Positions 1 through 7,623 of a stretch of 64,000 nt of DNA are shown piece by piece. The notes below the pieces were generated by a model, which saw nothing but the letters and a program-made list of their open reading frames with translations, was not told the origin of the DNA and searched no databases. The translations under genes and the position numbers were made by a program. This DNA comes from Polaromonas sp. GTDB lineage: Bacteria; Pseudomonadota; Gammaproteobacteria; Burkholderiales; Burkholderiaceae_C. The stretch is from the NCBI GenBank assembly GCA_013297865.1, contig JAAFIP010000003.1:1-64000 (forward strand), in the 5' to 3' direction. Numbering within the stretch: the stretch's first letter is position 1; every line of letters starts with the position of its first letter.

Positions 1-22
1 TACCTCCAGCCGTGTTTGCCGC

Positions 23-52
23 GCGCTATGTGCAGCATGCTGCACATAGCGC
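23..52. repeat. 30-bp perfect palindrome at the end of the lipoprotein gene
   Basis: The 15 bases GCGCTATGTGCAGCA are followed directly by their exact reverse complement, with no loop. The palindrome contains the stop codon of the minus-strand lipoprotein gene (26-28), so it encodes the last residues of that protein. No T tract follows on the minus strand, so it is not a classical intrinsic terminator. It could be a cruciform or a binding site, or may have a role in mRNA 3' end stability. Confidence 0.6.
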
Positions 53-751
53 ATCAACCTCGCAATCAAGTACGATTGCATCCCCGGACTCTGAATCAAT
101 GCGTAGCTGATCTTGGGGGCAGGTCATACCTGCTGCGGTCACCACATCCTCACGGCCTACGAATGTATAAGTAACGGTACGGACGGCCGTAGTAGGTGTG
201 AAGTTACTGTTGGTTGTAGTAGAGCTGTAAGTTTGAGATTGGCCAGGCAACAACGTCAAATTTTGAATATCGCCCGTGTTGGTAGCAATATTTGCAACGG
301 TGCCAGTAGAGTCGTAGCTTAAGCTGCCTTGGTTTGTAAAAGTAGTGGCTGTCACATTGAAGAAAGTCTCGACCTTGTAAGGACTAGGTGTAAAACTTGA
401 CAAGCTAGGGACAGTTCCGGTTCCAACCTCAGAACGTGCGGTAACAGCTGCTCCGCCAAACGTTGCATTTGCATATGTCCTGTCGTAAGTTGCGTAATTA
501 TAGTAAATAGTTCTGTTTGCAGCAGTATTGGCACCCACGAACTGAGCGCTATCCACACTAGGCGTAACAGTAGCGCGAAGTGAGTTACCCAAGTTGATTC
601 GATAGCAATCCGACATATCTGCAACTGCCGGAGTTATTGTAGTAACTCCGGCTATTGGAGCGACGGTAGCTGGACTACTGTCTCCACCTCCTCCACAGGC
701 AATCAAAAAAGTACTGACAATTGCAGACAGTAAATAAGACCCAGAACGCAT
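26..751 (-). CDS. putative lipoprotein of unknown function
   Basis: I do not recognise the family. The protein has about 241 residues and starts with a lipoprotein signal: a charged start, a hydrophobic stretch, then the lipobox LIAC with the lipidated Cys at about residue 19, followed by a Gly-rich CGGGG linker and a Ser/Thr/Ala-rich segment. The rest is rich in Thr, Asn, Ser and Tyr, as in secreted beta-rich proteins. An upstream ATG at 781 exists, but the ATG at 751 is preceded by AAAGGA five bases away and gives a normal signal peptide, so I chose 751. The C-terminus has several Cys and overlaps a perfect palindrome. It is likely anchored to the outer or inner membrane, facing the periplasm. 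Confidence 0.6.
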   Translation of the reverse strand: MRSGSYLLSAIVSTFLIACGGGGDSSPATVAPIAGVTTITPAVADMSDCYRINLGNSLRATVTPSVDSAQFVGANTAANRTIYYNYATYDRTYANATFGGAAVTARSEVGTGTVPSLSSFTPSPYKVETFFNVTATTFTNQGSLSYDSTGTVANIATNTGDIQNLTLLPGQSQTYSSTTTNSNFTPTTAVRTVTYTFVGREDVVTAAGMTCPQDQLRIDSESGDAIVLDCEVDALCAACCT

Positions 752-846
752 ATTAATCCTTTGTGAAAAACAAATTTTCACATCGGTCTCAGTGTCTAAA
801 TGTTATTTGTCTTGCAATTCAGCAAAAATCTTTGTAACAGTATTGT

Positions 847-876
847 TTGTGCGACTGGAACTGCACTTTCGCACAA
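847..876. promoter_or_regulatory. inverted repeat, possible operator
   Basis: TTGTGCGA (847-854) and its exact complement TCGCACAA (869-876) are separated by 14 bases. They lie upstream of the minus-strand lipoprotein gene and downstream of the YHS gene. The spacing would suit a dimeric regulator, but no regulator is identified and the match could be chance. Confidence 0.25.
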
Positions 877-929
877 TAAGTAGTGTGCGTGGCGCAAACT
901 GGAGAAGCGTCTGTCCGGGAAGAGGTACG

Positions 930-1580
930 TCAATTCGCAGGCACCATCTGCGCAGCACCAGGCATCACCGGCAGGGTTTTAGCAGCCAATTTGGCATCGT
1001 ATTCTGCCTGAAGCTGCTTGCCTGTCCTGTAGTGTGGCACGCGGAAAATCAGGCGTTTGTAACGGGTGAGCACGGCGTTGCTGCCTGCGACTTGGTCGTT
1101 CCACAGCTGGTGGGCCAGGTCGAGGTTGCGCTCGGTGTCCATCTCGAAGTGGTCGCGCGAGCTCTGGCCTCCAAAGACATAGAGTTTGCCTTTGTAGATG
1201 CGCCAGGTGTTGGGCCCACCGCCGCCGCCCCAGGGGATGGCGTAGTTCACGCCGTTGGTGCAGAAGCCGCCAAACTGCGGCATGTATTTGTCGGGTGATT
1301 TCTGGAACTCGGCCTTGTTGGCTTCGCTGGCAAAACGCCAGGTCACGCCCTTGTGTTCCAGCTTGATGGCTGGGTCGCCTTTGACGGCGCTGTTTTGCGT
1401 GAAATAAGCTACCGCGTCGTGACCCTCGAGCATGAGCTTCCTGTCAGCGCCATCGCTGCTGGTGCGCCAAGGGCCGTTGTTGGGCGATTCCCACAGGCGC
1501 TGTGCGTGGGCTGTCAGCGCAGCAGCGCAGAGCATGGCGGACAGGAAGGCAACGAGCCAGTGATGAAAACGGGTATGCAT
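930..1580 (-). CDS. exported YHS domain-containing protein
   Basis: This is a 216-residue protein with a clear N-terminal signal peptide (hydrophobic to about residue 24, probable cleavage after AHA at about residue 26). The central part, from LEGHDAVAYFTQ to the FGGFCTNGV region, matches the YHS family, a short domain often seen in proteins linked to metal or heme handling. The Cys in GFCTNGV is the conserved YHS cysteine. The C-terminal third has no recognised domain. It is likely periplasmic. It lies downstream of orn on the same strand with a short gap. The exact function is unknown; the family assignment is fairly safe. Confidence 0.75.
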   Translation of the reverse strand: MHTRFHHWLVAFLSAMLCAAALTAHAQRLWESPNNGPWRTSSDGADRKLMLEGHDAVAYFTQNSAVKGDPAIKLEHKGVTWRFASEANKAEFQKSPDKYMPQFGGFCTNGVNYAIPWGGGGGPNTWRIYKGKLYVFGGQSSRDHFEMDTERNLDLAHQLWNDQVAGSNAVLTRYKRLIFRVPHYRTGKQLQAEYDAKLAAKTLPVMPGAAQMVPAN

Positions 1581-1647
1581 AGTCGGATCCCCTCAATGCG
1601 CAGTATCGCGCAATATCAGCTGTGCGTCGATACCAGCGCCTGTAGCC

Positions 1648-2226
1648 TTACACCGTGGGCAGCTTCAGCAGATGTTCGCGGTAGTACACCAGCTCTTCAA
1701 TCGACTCGTGCACATCGGCCATTGCCGTGTGCTTCTGTTTCTTTTTAAACCCTTTGTAGACCGTGGGTGCCCAGCGCTTGGCCAGCTCTTTGAGCGTGCT
1801 GACATCCAGGTTGCGGTAATGGAAAAACGCCTCCAGCTTGGGCATGTAGCGTTCCAGAAACCTGCGGTCCTGGCCAATCGTGTTGCCGCACATCGGCGTG
1901 GTCTGCTTGGGCACGTAGTGCTTGAGAAATTCCAGAATCTGCGCCTCTGCCTGCGCGGTTTTGATCTTGCTGGCGCGCACTTTGGCGGTCAGCCCGCTGT
2001 TGCCGTGGGTATTGCGGTTCCACTTGTCCATTTTGGCCAGTTGGATGTCGCTTTGGTGAATCACCAGCTCGGGGCCTTCCACGCGGATGCTCAGGTCGGC
2101 ATTGGTCACCACGATGGCAATTTCGATCAAGCGGTTTTCCTTGGGGTCCAGGCCCGTCATCTCGCAGTCGAGCCAGACAAGGTTTTGGTCAGATTTTTTA
2201 AGAACAGGAGGAGTTGGTGCAGTCAT
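1648..2226 (-). CDS. orn: oligoribonuclease
   Basis: Orn is a DEDDh-type 3'-5' exonuclease that degrades 2-5 nt RNA fragments, including pGpG from c-di-GMP turnover, and is usually essential. The exonuclease signature [11 protein letters not shown] carries the first Asp and Glu, and the C-terminal block [11 protein letters not shown] carries the catalytic His and last Asp. Its length of about 192 residues fits the family (about 180-200). Two starts are possible, at 2235 and 2226; the ribosome binding sites of both are weak, and I chose 2226. It is divergent from the M48 protease gene, an arrangement common in beta-proteobacteria. Confidence 0.95.
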   Translation of the reverse strand: MTAPTPPVLKKSDQNLVWLDCEMTGLDPKENRLIEIAIVVTNADLSIRVEGPELVIHQSDIQLAKMDKWNRNTHGNSGLTAKVRASKIKTAQAEAQILEFLKHYVPKQTTPMCGNTIGQDRRFLERYMPKLEAFFHYRNLDVSTLKELAKRWAPTVYKGFKKKQKHTAMADVHESIEELVYYREHLLKLPTV

Positions 2227-2285
2227 ATCCCGCATTTTGACCGATTCATGGTGATGTTATGGCGCAGCGCCTAAAATCACGTCCT

Positions 2286-3566
2286 ATGCAAGACACCCTC
2301 TCCTCATCGGCCATCAGTCCATTGGCCTTCACGCTCGCCTTTGCCATCGCGCTGGTCGCAGGCTTTCTGCTCAAGGTCTGGTTGGCCTCTCGCCAGGTGC
2401 GCCACGTGGCGCAGCACCGCGCTGCCGTGCCTGCTGCTTTTGCCGACCGCATCACCCTGCAGGCCCACCAAAAAGCGGCGGACTACACCGTGGCCAAATC
2501 GCGCTTTGGTCTGCTAGAGCTGGCCTTTGGCACCGCCGTGCTGCTGGGCTGGACGCTGCTGGGCGGGCTGGACTGGCTCAACCAGGCCCTGCTCTCGCGC
2601 ATGGGCCCTGGCATGTGGCAGCAGCTGGCGCTGCTGGGCAGCTTTGTGATGATTGGCGGCCTGATTGACCTGCCGTTCACGCTGTACCAGACCTTCGTGA
2701 TCGAGGAGCGCTTTGGCTTCAACAAAATGACGCTCAAGCTCTGGCTGGGCGACCTCGTCAAATCGTCCTTGATTGGCGCGCTGATTGGCCTGCCCATTGC
2801 CGCGCTGATCCTGTGGCTGATGGGTGCTGCGGGCAGCCTGTGGTGGCTATATGCCTGGACGTTCTGGATGGGCTTCAATCTGCTGCTGCTGGTGATATAC
2901 CCTACCCTGATCGCGCCACTGTTCAACAAGTTTCAGCCCCTGGACGACGAGGCCTTGAAAACCCGCGTCACCGCGCTGATGCAGCGCTGCGGCTTTGCAG
3001 CCAAAGGCCTGTTTGTGATGGACGGCAGCAAGCGCAGTGCTCATGCCAATGCCTACTTCACTGGCTTTGGGGCCAGCAAGCGCGTGGTGTTTTTCGACAC
3101 CTTGCTAAAACAACTTAATCCTGGCGAGGTAGATGCCGTGCTGGCCCATGAGCTGGGTCACTTCAAACACAAGCACATCATCAAGCGCATCGTGTCCATG
3201 TTTGCCATGAGCCTGGCGGGTTTTGCGCTGCTGGGCTACCTGAGCCAGCAGCTGTGGTTTTATCTGGGCCTGAGCGTGCGGCCTGTACCGGGCGGCCCCA
3301 ACGACGCCCTGGCCCTGCTGCTGTTCATGATGGCAGTACCGGTGTTTACCGTGTTCATCTCGCCAGTCTTTGCGCAGTTCTCGCGCAAGCACGAGTTTGA
3401 GGCCGATGCTTACGCCGTGGCCCAGACCAACGGCGCGGACCTGAAAAATGCGCTGCTCAAACTGTATGAAGACAATGCCTCTACCCTCACACCCGACCCG
3501 CTGTTTGTGAAGTTTTACTACTCACACCCGCCCGCCTCCGAGCGTCTGGCCAGGATGGGCGCATGA
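2286..3566 (+). CDS. M48 family metalloprotease, CAAX-prenyl-protease-like
   Basis: This is a zinc metalloprotease of the inner membrane related to Ste24 and HtpX. The HELGH zinc motif is at about residues 288-292 and the third ligand is probably in KHEFEADAYAV about 80 residues later. Several hydrophobic segments lie before and after the active site. The N-terminal half contains the conserved QKAADYTVAK and FVIEERFGFN stretches of the Ste24-like family. An in-frame ATG at 2259 is also possible; I chose 2286 because 2259 would leave only about 30 bp between the divergent starts. The stop overlaps the next start by 4 bp, so the gene is translationally coupled to the pterin dehydratase and rsgA. 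Physiological substrates are unknown. Confidence 0.88.
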   Translation: MQDTLSSSAISPLAFTLAFAIALVAGFLLKVWLASRQVRHVAQHRAAVPAAFADRITLQAHQKAADYTVAKSRFGLLELAFGTAVLLGWTLLGGLDWLNQALLSRMGPGMWQQLALLGSFVMIGGLIDLPFTLYQTFVIEERFGFNKMTLKLWLGDLVKSSLIGALIGLPIAALILWLMGAAGSLWWLYAWTFWMGFNLLLLVIYPTLIAPLFNKFQPLDDEALKTRVTALMQRCGFAAKGLFVMDGSKRSAHANAYFTGFGASKRVVFFDTLLKQLNPGEVDAVLAHELGHFKHKHIIKRIVSMFAMSLAGFALLGYLSQQLWFYLGLSVRPVPGGPNDALALLLFMMAVPVFTVFISPVFAQFSRKHEFEADAYAVAQTNGADLKNALLKLYEDNASTLTPDPLFVKFYYSHPPASERLARMGA

Positions 3567-3904
3567 GCAGCGTGCTGGGCAAACCTGACTGGTCCAAGAC
3601 GCCGCGCCGCGCGCTGTCGGCCACCGAGATCATCACCCAGCTAGTGGAGCGCCCGGGCTGGACGCTGGACGGCGACGGTGCCCAGGTCGCCATCCAGAAA
3701 ACCTTCACCTTTGCCAACTATCTGGAAACCATCAGCTTCGTCAACGCCGTGGCCTTTATCGCCGAACGGCACGACCACCACCCCGATCTGAGCGTGCACT
3801 ACAGCAAGTGCGTGGTGCGCTTTAACACCCACGATGTGCAGGGCATCTCGCTGACCGACATCGCCTGCGCTGCCGAAGTGGACGCCCTGATCGTGCCCCG
3901 ATGA
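3563..3904 (+). CDS. 4a-hydroxytetrahydrobiopterin dehydratase (pterin-4a-carbinolamine dehydratase)
   Basis: The 113-residue protein matches the PCD/DCoH family, which dehydrates 4a-hydroxytetrahydropterin formed by aromatic amino acid hydroxylases. The diagnostic region ERHDHHPDLSVHYSKC contains the active-site His pair and the following His. Length is normal for the family. No phenylalanine hydroxylase gene lies in the window, so the pterin partner is elsewhere or the protein has another role. ATGA overlaps at both ends link it to the upstream protease and to rsgA, so the three form an operon. Confidence 0.92.
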   Translation: MSSVLGKPDWSKTPRRALSATEIITQLVERPGWTLDGDGAQVAIQKTFTFANYLETISFVNAVAFIAERHDHHPDLSVHYSKCVVRFNTHDVQGISLTDIACAAEVDALIVPR

Positions 3905-4824
3905 GCGCAGCCGCAGAACTGGAAAGCGGCCTCGTGGTGGCCAGCTTTGGCCGCCACTGCATGGTGGAGTCGCCCGAGGGCAAACGCACGCTATGCCACC
4001 CCAGAGGCAAAAAATCCCAAGTCGTGGTGGGCGACCAGGTGCAGTGGCTGCCCAGCACCGACGAAGGTACGGTGGAAAAAGTGGACCCGCGGCGCAACCT
4101 GCTGTACCGCCAGGACGAGATTCGCACCAAGGAGTTTGCCGCCAACCTGGACCAGGTGTTGATCCTGATCGCGGCAGAGCCTGAGTTTTCCGAGCACCAG
4201 CTCACCCGCGCATTGATCGCCTGCGAGGCAGCCAAGATCACGCCCATCATCGCGCTCAACAAGAGCGACCTGGTCGAACCCTTTGAGTTGGCCTGGTCGC
4301 GACTGGCGCCGTATCGCCATATGCACTATGGCGTGCTGCCGCTGTGCCTGCGCCTGTCCAGCGATGTGGACAAAGCCCATTTGATGAAACATCTGGAAGG
4401 CAAAACCACGCTCATCCTGGGCCCCAGCGGCAGTGGCAAAAGCACCCTGATCAACCTGCTGGCGCCCCACGCCCGCGCGCAGACCAACGACATCTCCCAA
4501 GCGCTGAACTCGGGCAAGCACACCACCACCAGCACCACGCTGTATTGGGTGGGCAATGACAGAAAAACCGCGCTGATCGACAGCCCCGGCTTTCAGGAAT
4601 TTGGCCTGCACCATATTGAGCCCACGGGGCTCGCATCCCTCATGCCCGATATCGCGGCACATCTGGGCCACTGCAAGTTCTACAACTGCACCCACCTGCA
4701 CGAGCCAGGCTGCGGCGTGATTGCGGCAGTCAAGCCGCAGCCCTCGCCTGACGACATCTGTGCGCGGCGCTACAAGCTCTATGGACAGCTGTTCGCTGAG
4801 CTGAGCGCACCGCCTGTGTACTGA
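3901..4824 (+). CDS. rsgA: ribosome small-subunit-dependent GTPase A
   Basis: RsgA is a circularly permuted GTPase that helps late maturation of the 30S subunit. The permuted order is visible: G4 NKSD near residue 119, then the P-loop GPSGSGKST near 174-182, then G3 DSPGF near 227. The C-terminal zinc-binding segment CKFYNCTHLHEPGC is present near residues 258-272. The N-terminal part fits the OB fold. The length of 307 residues is typical. It is the last gene of the M48-PCD-rsgA operon; an R-family repeat follows, and the next gene is convergent. Confidence 0.96.
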   Translation: MSAAAELESGLVVASFGRHCMVESPEGKRTLCHPRGKKSQVVVGDQVQWLPSTDEGTVEKVDPRRNLLYRQDEIRTKEFAANLDQVLILIAAEPEFSEHQLTRALIACEAAKITPIIALNKSDLVEPFELAWSRLAPYRHMHYGVLPLCLRLSSDVDKAHLMKHLEGKTTLILGPSGSGKSTLINLLAPHARAQTNDISQALNSGKHTTTSTTLYWVGNDRKTALIDSPGFQEFGLHHIEPTGLASLMPDIAAHLGHCKFYNCTHLHEPGCGVIAAVKPQPSPDDICARRYKLYGQLFAELSAPPVY

Positions 4825-4845
4825 AGGCAGCTGTAGATTACTATC

Positions 4846-4896
4846 AATTCTATAGCTGCTCCCGCGATATTCTATTGGCCTGCAGCCCGAAAACGC
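4846..4896 (+). repeat. R-family repeat, copy 1
   Basis: The copy reads ATAGCTGCTCCCGCGATAT then TCTATTGGCCTGCAG. It lies in the gap between the convergent rsgA and alpha-E genes. The preceding TTACTAT and the following A-rich part also match other copies. Confidence 0.85.
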
Positions 4897-4913
4897 TTTA
4901 AAAACAGGGAGAT

Positions 4914-5873
4914 TCAGGCCCCCGAAGGCACCAGAAAATCGCGGCTGATGCGCGCGCCCAGCGCGTTGATGCGGTCCAGAAACTGCGTGAGGTAGGCATG
5001 CAGGCCGGTGGCCAGGATTTCGTCGATGCGGCCATACTGCAGCTCGGCGCGCAGCTTGCCTGCCACGCGCTGCGTCTCTGAAGACTGGTCGTTGGCCACG
5101 AGCGACAGGTTTTCCACCACAGCGTTCAGGCTGGCGTGCAGTGAGCGCGGCATGTCGGGGCGCAGGATCAGCAGCTCGGCCACGCGCTCGGGCTTGATCA
5201 CGTTGCGGTAGACCTTGCGGTAGATTTCAAAGCCGCTCACGCTGCGCAAAATCGCACTCCAGTGGTAGAAGTCATACTCCTGGTCCTTGCTGGTTTCGTC
5301 ACCGTAAAAGTCTGACTGGATGGCGTGGAATTTCACATCCACCAGGCGCGCCGTGTTATCGGCCCGCTCCAGGAAAGTGCCCAGGCGCATGAAGTGCAGT
5401 GCCTCGTCCATCAGCATGGTGCCCACCGTCACGCCCCGGCTCAAGTGGCTGCGAAACTTGACCCATTCAAAAAACTTGGCTGGGTCGTCCTCAAACTCGC
5501 CCGCCTTGAGCATGCGCTTGATCTCCAGCCAGGTCTGGTTTTGCGTCTCCCACACTTCGGTCGTCAGCGTGCCGCGCACAGCCCGCGCGTTCTCGCGGGC
5601 CGACTTGATGCAGCTGACAATCGACGACGGGTTCATCTCATCCTTGACCATAAACTCCATCACCTCCTTGGGATTGATGGTCTTGTGCCAGGTGCCAAAC
5701 AGCGGCATCAACTCACTGATCGACAGCACCCCCTCCCACCCCGCCTGCACGGCAGCGGCTGACTGCGGCAACAGGGAAGTCTGGTAATTGATATCCAGCA
5801 TCCGCGCGGTATTCTCTGCCCGCTCGGTGTAGCGCGACATCCAAAATAGGTGGTCTGCAGTACGGCTCAACAT
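4914..5873 (-). CDS. alpha-E domain-containing protein
   Basis: The 319-residue protein matches the alpha-E family, an alpha-helical protein repeatedly found next to circularly permuted ATP-grasp enzymes and a transglutaminase-like protease in a predicted peptide-synthesis or tagging system. The start at 5873 begins MLSRTADHLFWMSRYTERAEN, typical of the family, and is preceded by GGAG at a good distance. An upstream in-frame extension would only translate an arm of an E-family inverted repeat. It lies directly downstream of the ATP-grasp gene on the same strand. The usual third partner, a transglutaminase-like gene, is not adjacent here. Confidence 0.88.
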   Translation of the reverse strand: MLSRTADHLFWMSRYTERAENTARMLDINYQTSLLPQSAAAVQAGWEGVLSISELMPLFGTWHKTINPKEVMEFMVKDEMNPSSIVSCIKSARENARAVRGTLTTEVWETQNQTWLEIKRMLKAGEFEDDPAKFFEWVKFRSHLSRGVTVGTMLMDEALHFMRLGTFLERADNTARLVDVKFHAIQSDFYGDETSKDQEYDFYHWSAILRSVSGFEIYRKVYRNVIKPERVAELLILRPDMPRSLHASLNAVVENLSLVANDQSSETQRVAGKLRAELQYGRIDEILATGLHAYLTQFLDRINALGARISRDFLVPSGA

Positions 5874-5911
5874 ATTTTTCTCCGGTTTTTTGGTGGTTTT
5901 TTTAAGAATTA

Positions 5912-6113
5912 ACTTCCGGACGCGAAGGGCGCGAAGGTTTCGCGAAGGACGCAAAAAAACAGCCAAAAATAATGATTCGATGGTGTAGTGTTATCAAACA
6001 AAAAAACTTCATTCATATTTTCTTTTCTATTCTTTTTTTCTTTTTATCTTTTTATCTTTCTTCTCTTCTTTCGCGTCCTTCGCGAAACCTTAGCGCCCTT
6101 CGCGTCCGGAAGT
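5912..6113. repeat. E-family inverted repeat, copy 1 (ATP-grasp / alpha-E gap)
   Basis: The left arm (5912-5952) starts ACTTCCGGACGCGAAGG and the right arm (6073-6113) is its reverse complement with one mismatch in 41. The centre of about 120 nt is AT-rich, with pyrimidine runs on the right side. It lies 20 nt after the stop of the upstream gene and 38 nt before the start of the downstream gene. Confidence 0.9.
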
Positions 6114-6133
6114 CCTGTCTTCAAAAAAAACCC

Positions 6134-7576
6134 TTAACTTTCCATAATCCAAGTATCCTTAGTCCCCCCGCCCTGTGACGAGTTGACTACCAGTGAGCCG
6201 TCTTTGAGGGCCACGCGGGTCAACCCCCCAGGCACCATTTGCACCGCCTTGCCTGACAGCACAAAGGGCCGCAAATCGATATGGCGCGGTGCGATGCCGC
6301 TGTCTACAAAGGTGGGGCAGGTGCTTAGCGACAGGGTGGGTTGGGCGATGTAGTTGCTGGGGTTGGCCAGCAGCGCGCCGCGGAAATCTTCAATCTCCTT
6401 GTTAGTCGATGCTGGCCCCACCAACATGCCGTAGCCGCCTGCGCCGTGCACTTCCTTGACCACCAGGTCTTTGAGGTGGTCCAGCGTGTACTGCAGGTCG
6501 CTCTGGTTGCGGCACATGTAGGTGGGCACGTTGCTCAGGATCGGTTTTTCGCCCAGGTAGAACTCAATCATCTTGGGCACATAGGGGTAGATCGACTTGT
6601 CGTCGGCCACCCCGGTGCCTGGCGCATTGCAGATGGTGACGTGGCCTGCCTTGTAGGCGTCGAGCAGGCCTTTGCAGCCCAGCGTGCTGTTGGGGCGGTG
6701 CACCGAAGGGTCCAGAAAATCATCGTCCAGGCGGCGGTAGATCACGTCTACGCGCTGTGGGCCGCGTGTAGTGCGCATGTACACAAAGCCGTCTTTGACA
6801 AACAGGTCCTGCCCTTCCACCAGCTCCACGCCCATTTGCTGGGCCAGAAAAGCGTGTTCAAAATACGCGCTATTAAGCATGCCCGGCGTCAGCACCACCA
6901 CGGTAGGGTCCGCAGATGCGTCGGGCGAGACGGCGCGCAGGGTTTCCAGTAGCAGGTCGGGATAATGGGCCACAGGGGCCACCTTGTTCTGTGCAAACAG
7001 GTCGGGAAACAGCCGCATCATCATCTTGCGGTTTTCCAGCATGTAGCTCACGCCGCTGGGCACGCGCAGGTTGTCTTCCAGCACATAGTATTCGCCATTG
7101 CCCTGCGCATCAGGCGCGCGTACGATGTCGATGCCGGCAATGTGGCTATAGATGCCGTGCGGCACATCCACACCCATCATCTCAGGGCGAAACTGGGCGT
7201 TGTGCAGCACCTGCTCAGCCGGCACAATGCCCGCCTTGATGATGTCCTGGCCGTGGTAGACGTCGTGGATAAAGCGGTTGAGGGCTGTAACGCGCTGCAC
7301 CAGGCCGCGCTCCATGCTGGCCCACTCGTGGGCGGGGATGATGCGCGGAATCAAATCAAACGGAATCAGGCGCTCGGTGCCCGCGCCGTCTTCGTCCTTC
7401 TCGCCATACACCGCAAAAGTGATGCCGACACGGCGAAAAATCACCTCGGCCTCCTCGCGGCGCGAACGCATCACGTCCCTGGGCTGGCGGCCCAGCCAGG
7501 CATCGTAGGCAGCATAATGCGGCCGCACGCTGGTGGACGTGGCGTGCATTTCATCGTATTTGGCGGTACTGGCCAT
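6134..7576 (-). CDS. circularly permuted ATP-grasp type 2 family protein
   Basis: This protein of about 480 residues matches the circularly permuted ATP-grasp proteins (formerly DUF404/DUF407), predicted peptide ligases. Recognisable segments are RIIPAHEWASMERGLVQRV near the N-terminus, HGIYSHIAGIDIVR and YVLEDNLRVPSGVSYMLENR in the middle, and VKEVHGAGGYGMLVGP in the C-terminal third, a probable nucleotide-binding loop. The start at 7576 has AGGAGA upstream; an earlier ATG at 7606 lacks this. It forms an operon with the alpha-E gene, the two being split by an E-family repeat. The reaction and substrate are not established for this pair. Confidence 0.88.
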   Translation of the reverse strand: MASTAKYDEMHATSTSVRPHYAAYDAWLGRQPRDVMRSRREEAEVIFRRVGITFAVYGEKDEDGAGTERLIPFDLIPRIIPAHEWASMERGLVQRVTALNRFIHDVYHGQDIIKAGIVPAEQVLHNAQFRPEMMGVDVPHGIYSHIAGIDIVRAPDAQGNGEYYVLEDNLRVPSGVSYMLENRKMMMRLFPDLFAQNKVAPVAHYPDLLLETLRAVSPDASADPTVVVLTPGMLNSAYFEHAFLAQQMGVELVEGQDLFVKDGFVYMRTTRGPQRVDVIYRRLDDDFLDPSVHRPNSTLGCKGLLDAYKAGHVTICNAPGTGVADDKSIYPYVPKMIEFYLGEKPILSNVPTYMCRNQSDLQYTLDHLKDLVVKEVHGAGGYGMLVGPASTNKEIEDFRGALLANPSNYIAQPTLSLSTCPTFVDSGIAPRHIDLRPFVLSGKAVQMVPGGLTRVALKDGSLVVNSSQGGGTKDTWIMES

Positions 7577-7623
7577 GGGGTTTATCTCCTGGCTACAGCA
7601 TAGCAAGATTCAGGCCGGGCGGA

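Noticed and set aside
5873-5966. Longer alpha-E protein starting at 5966
   Set aside because: The extra residues translate an arm of an E repeat, while the start at 5873 has a good binding site and fits the family.
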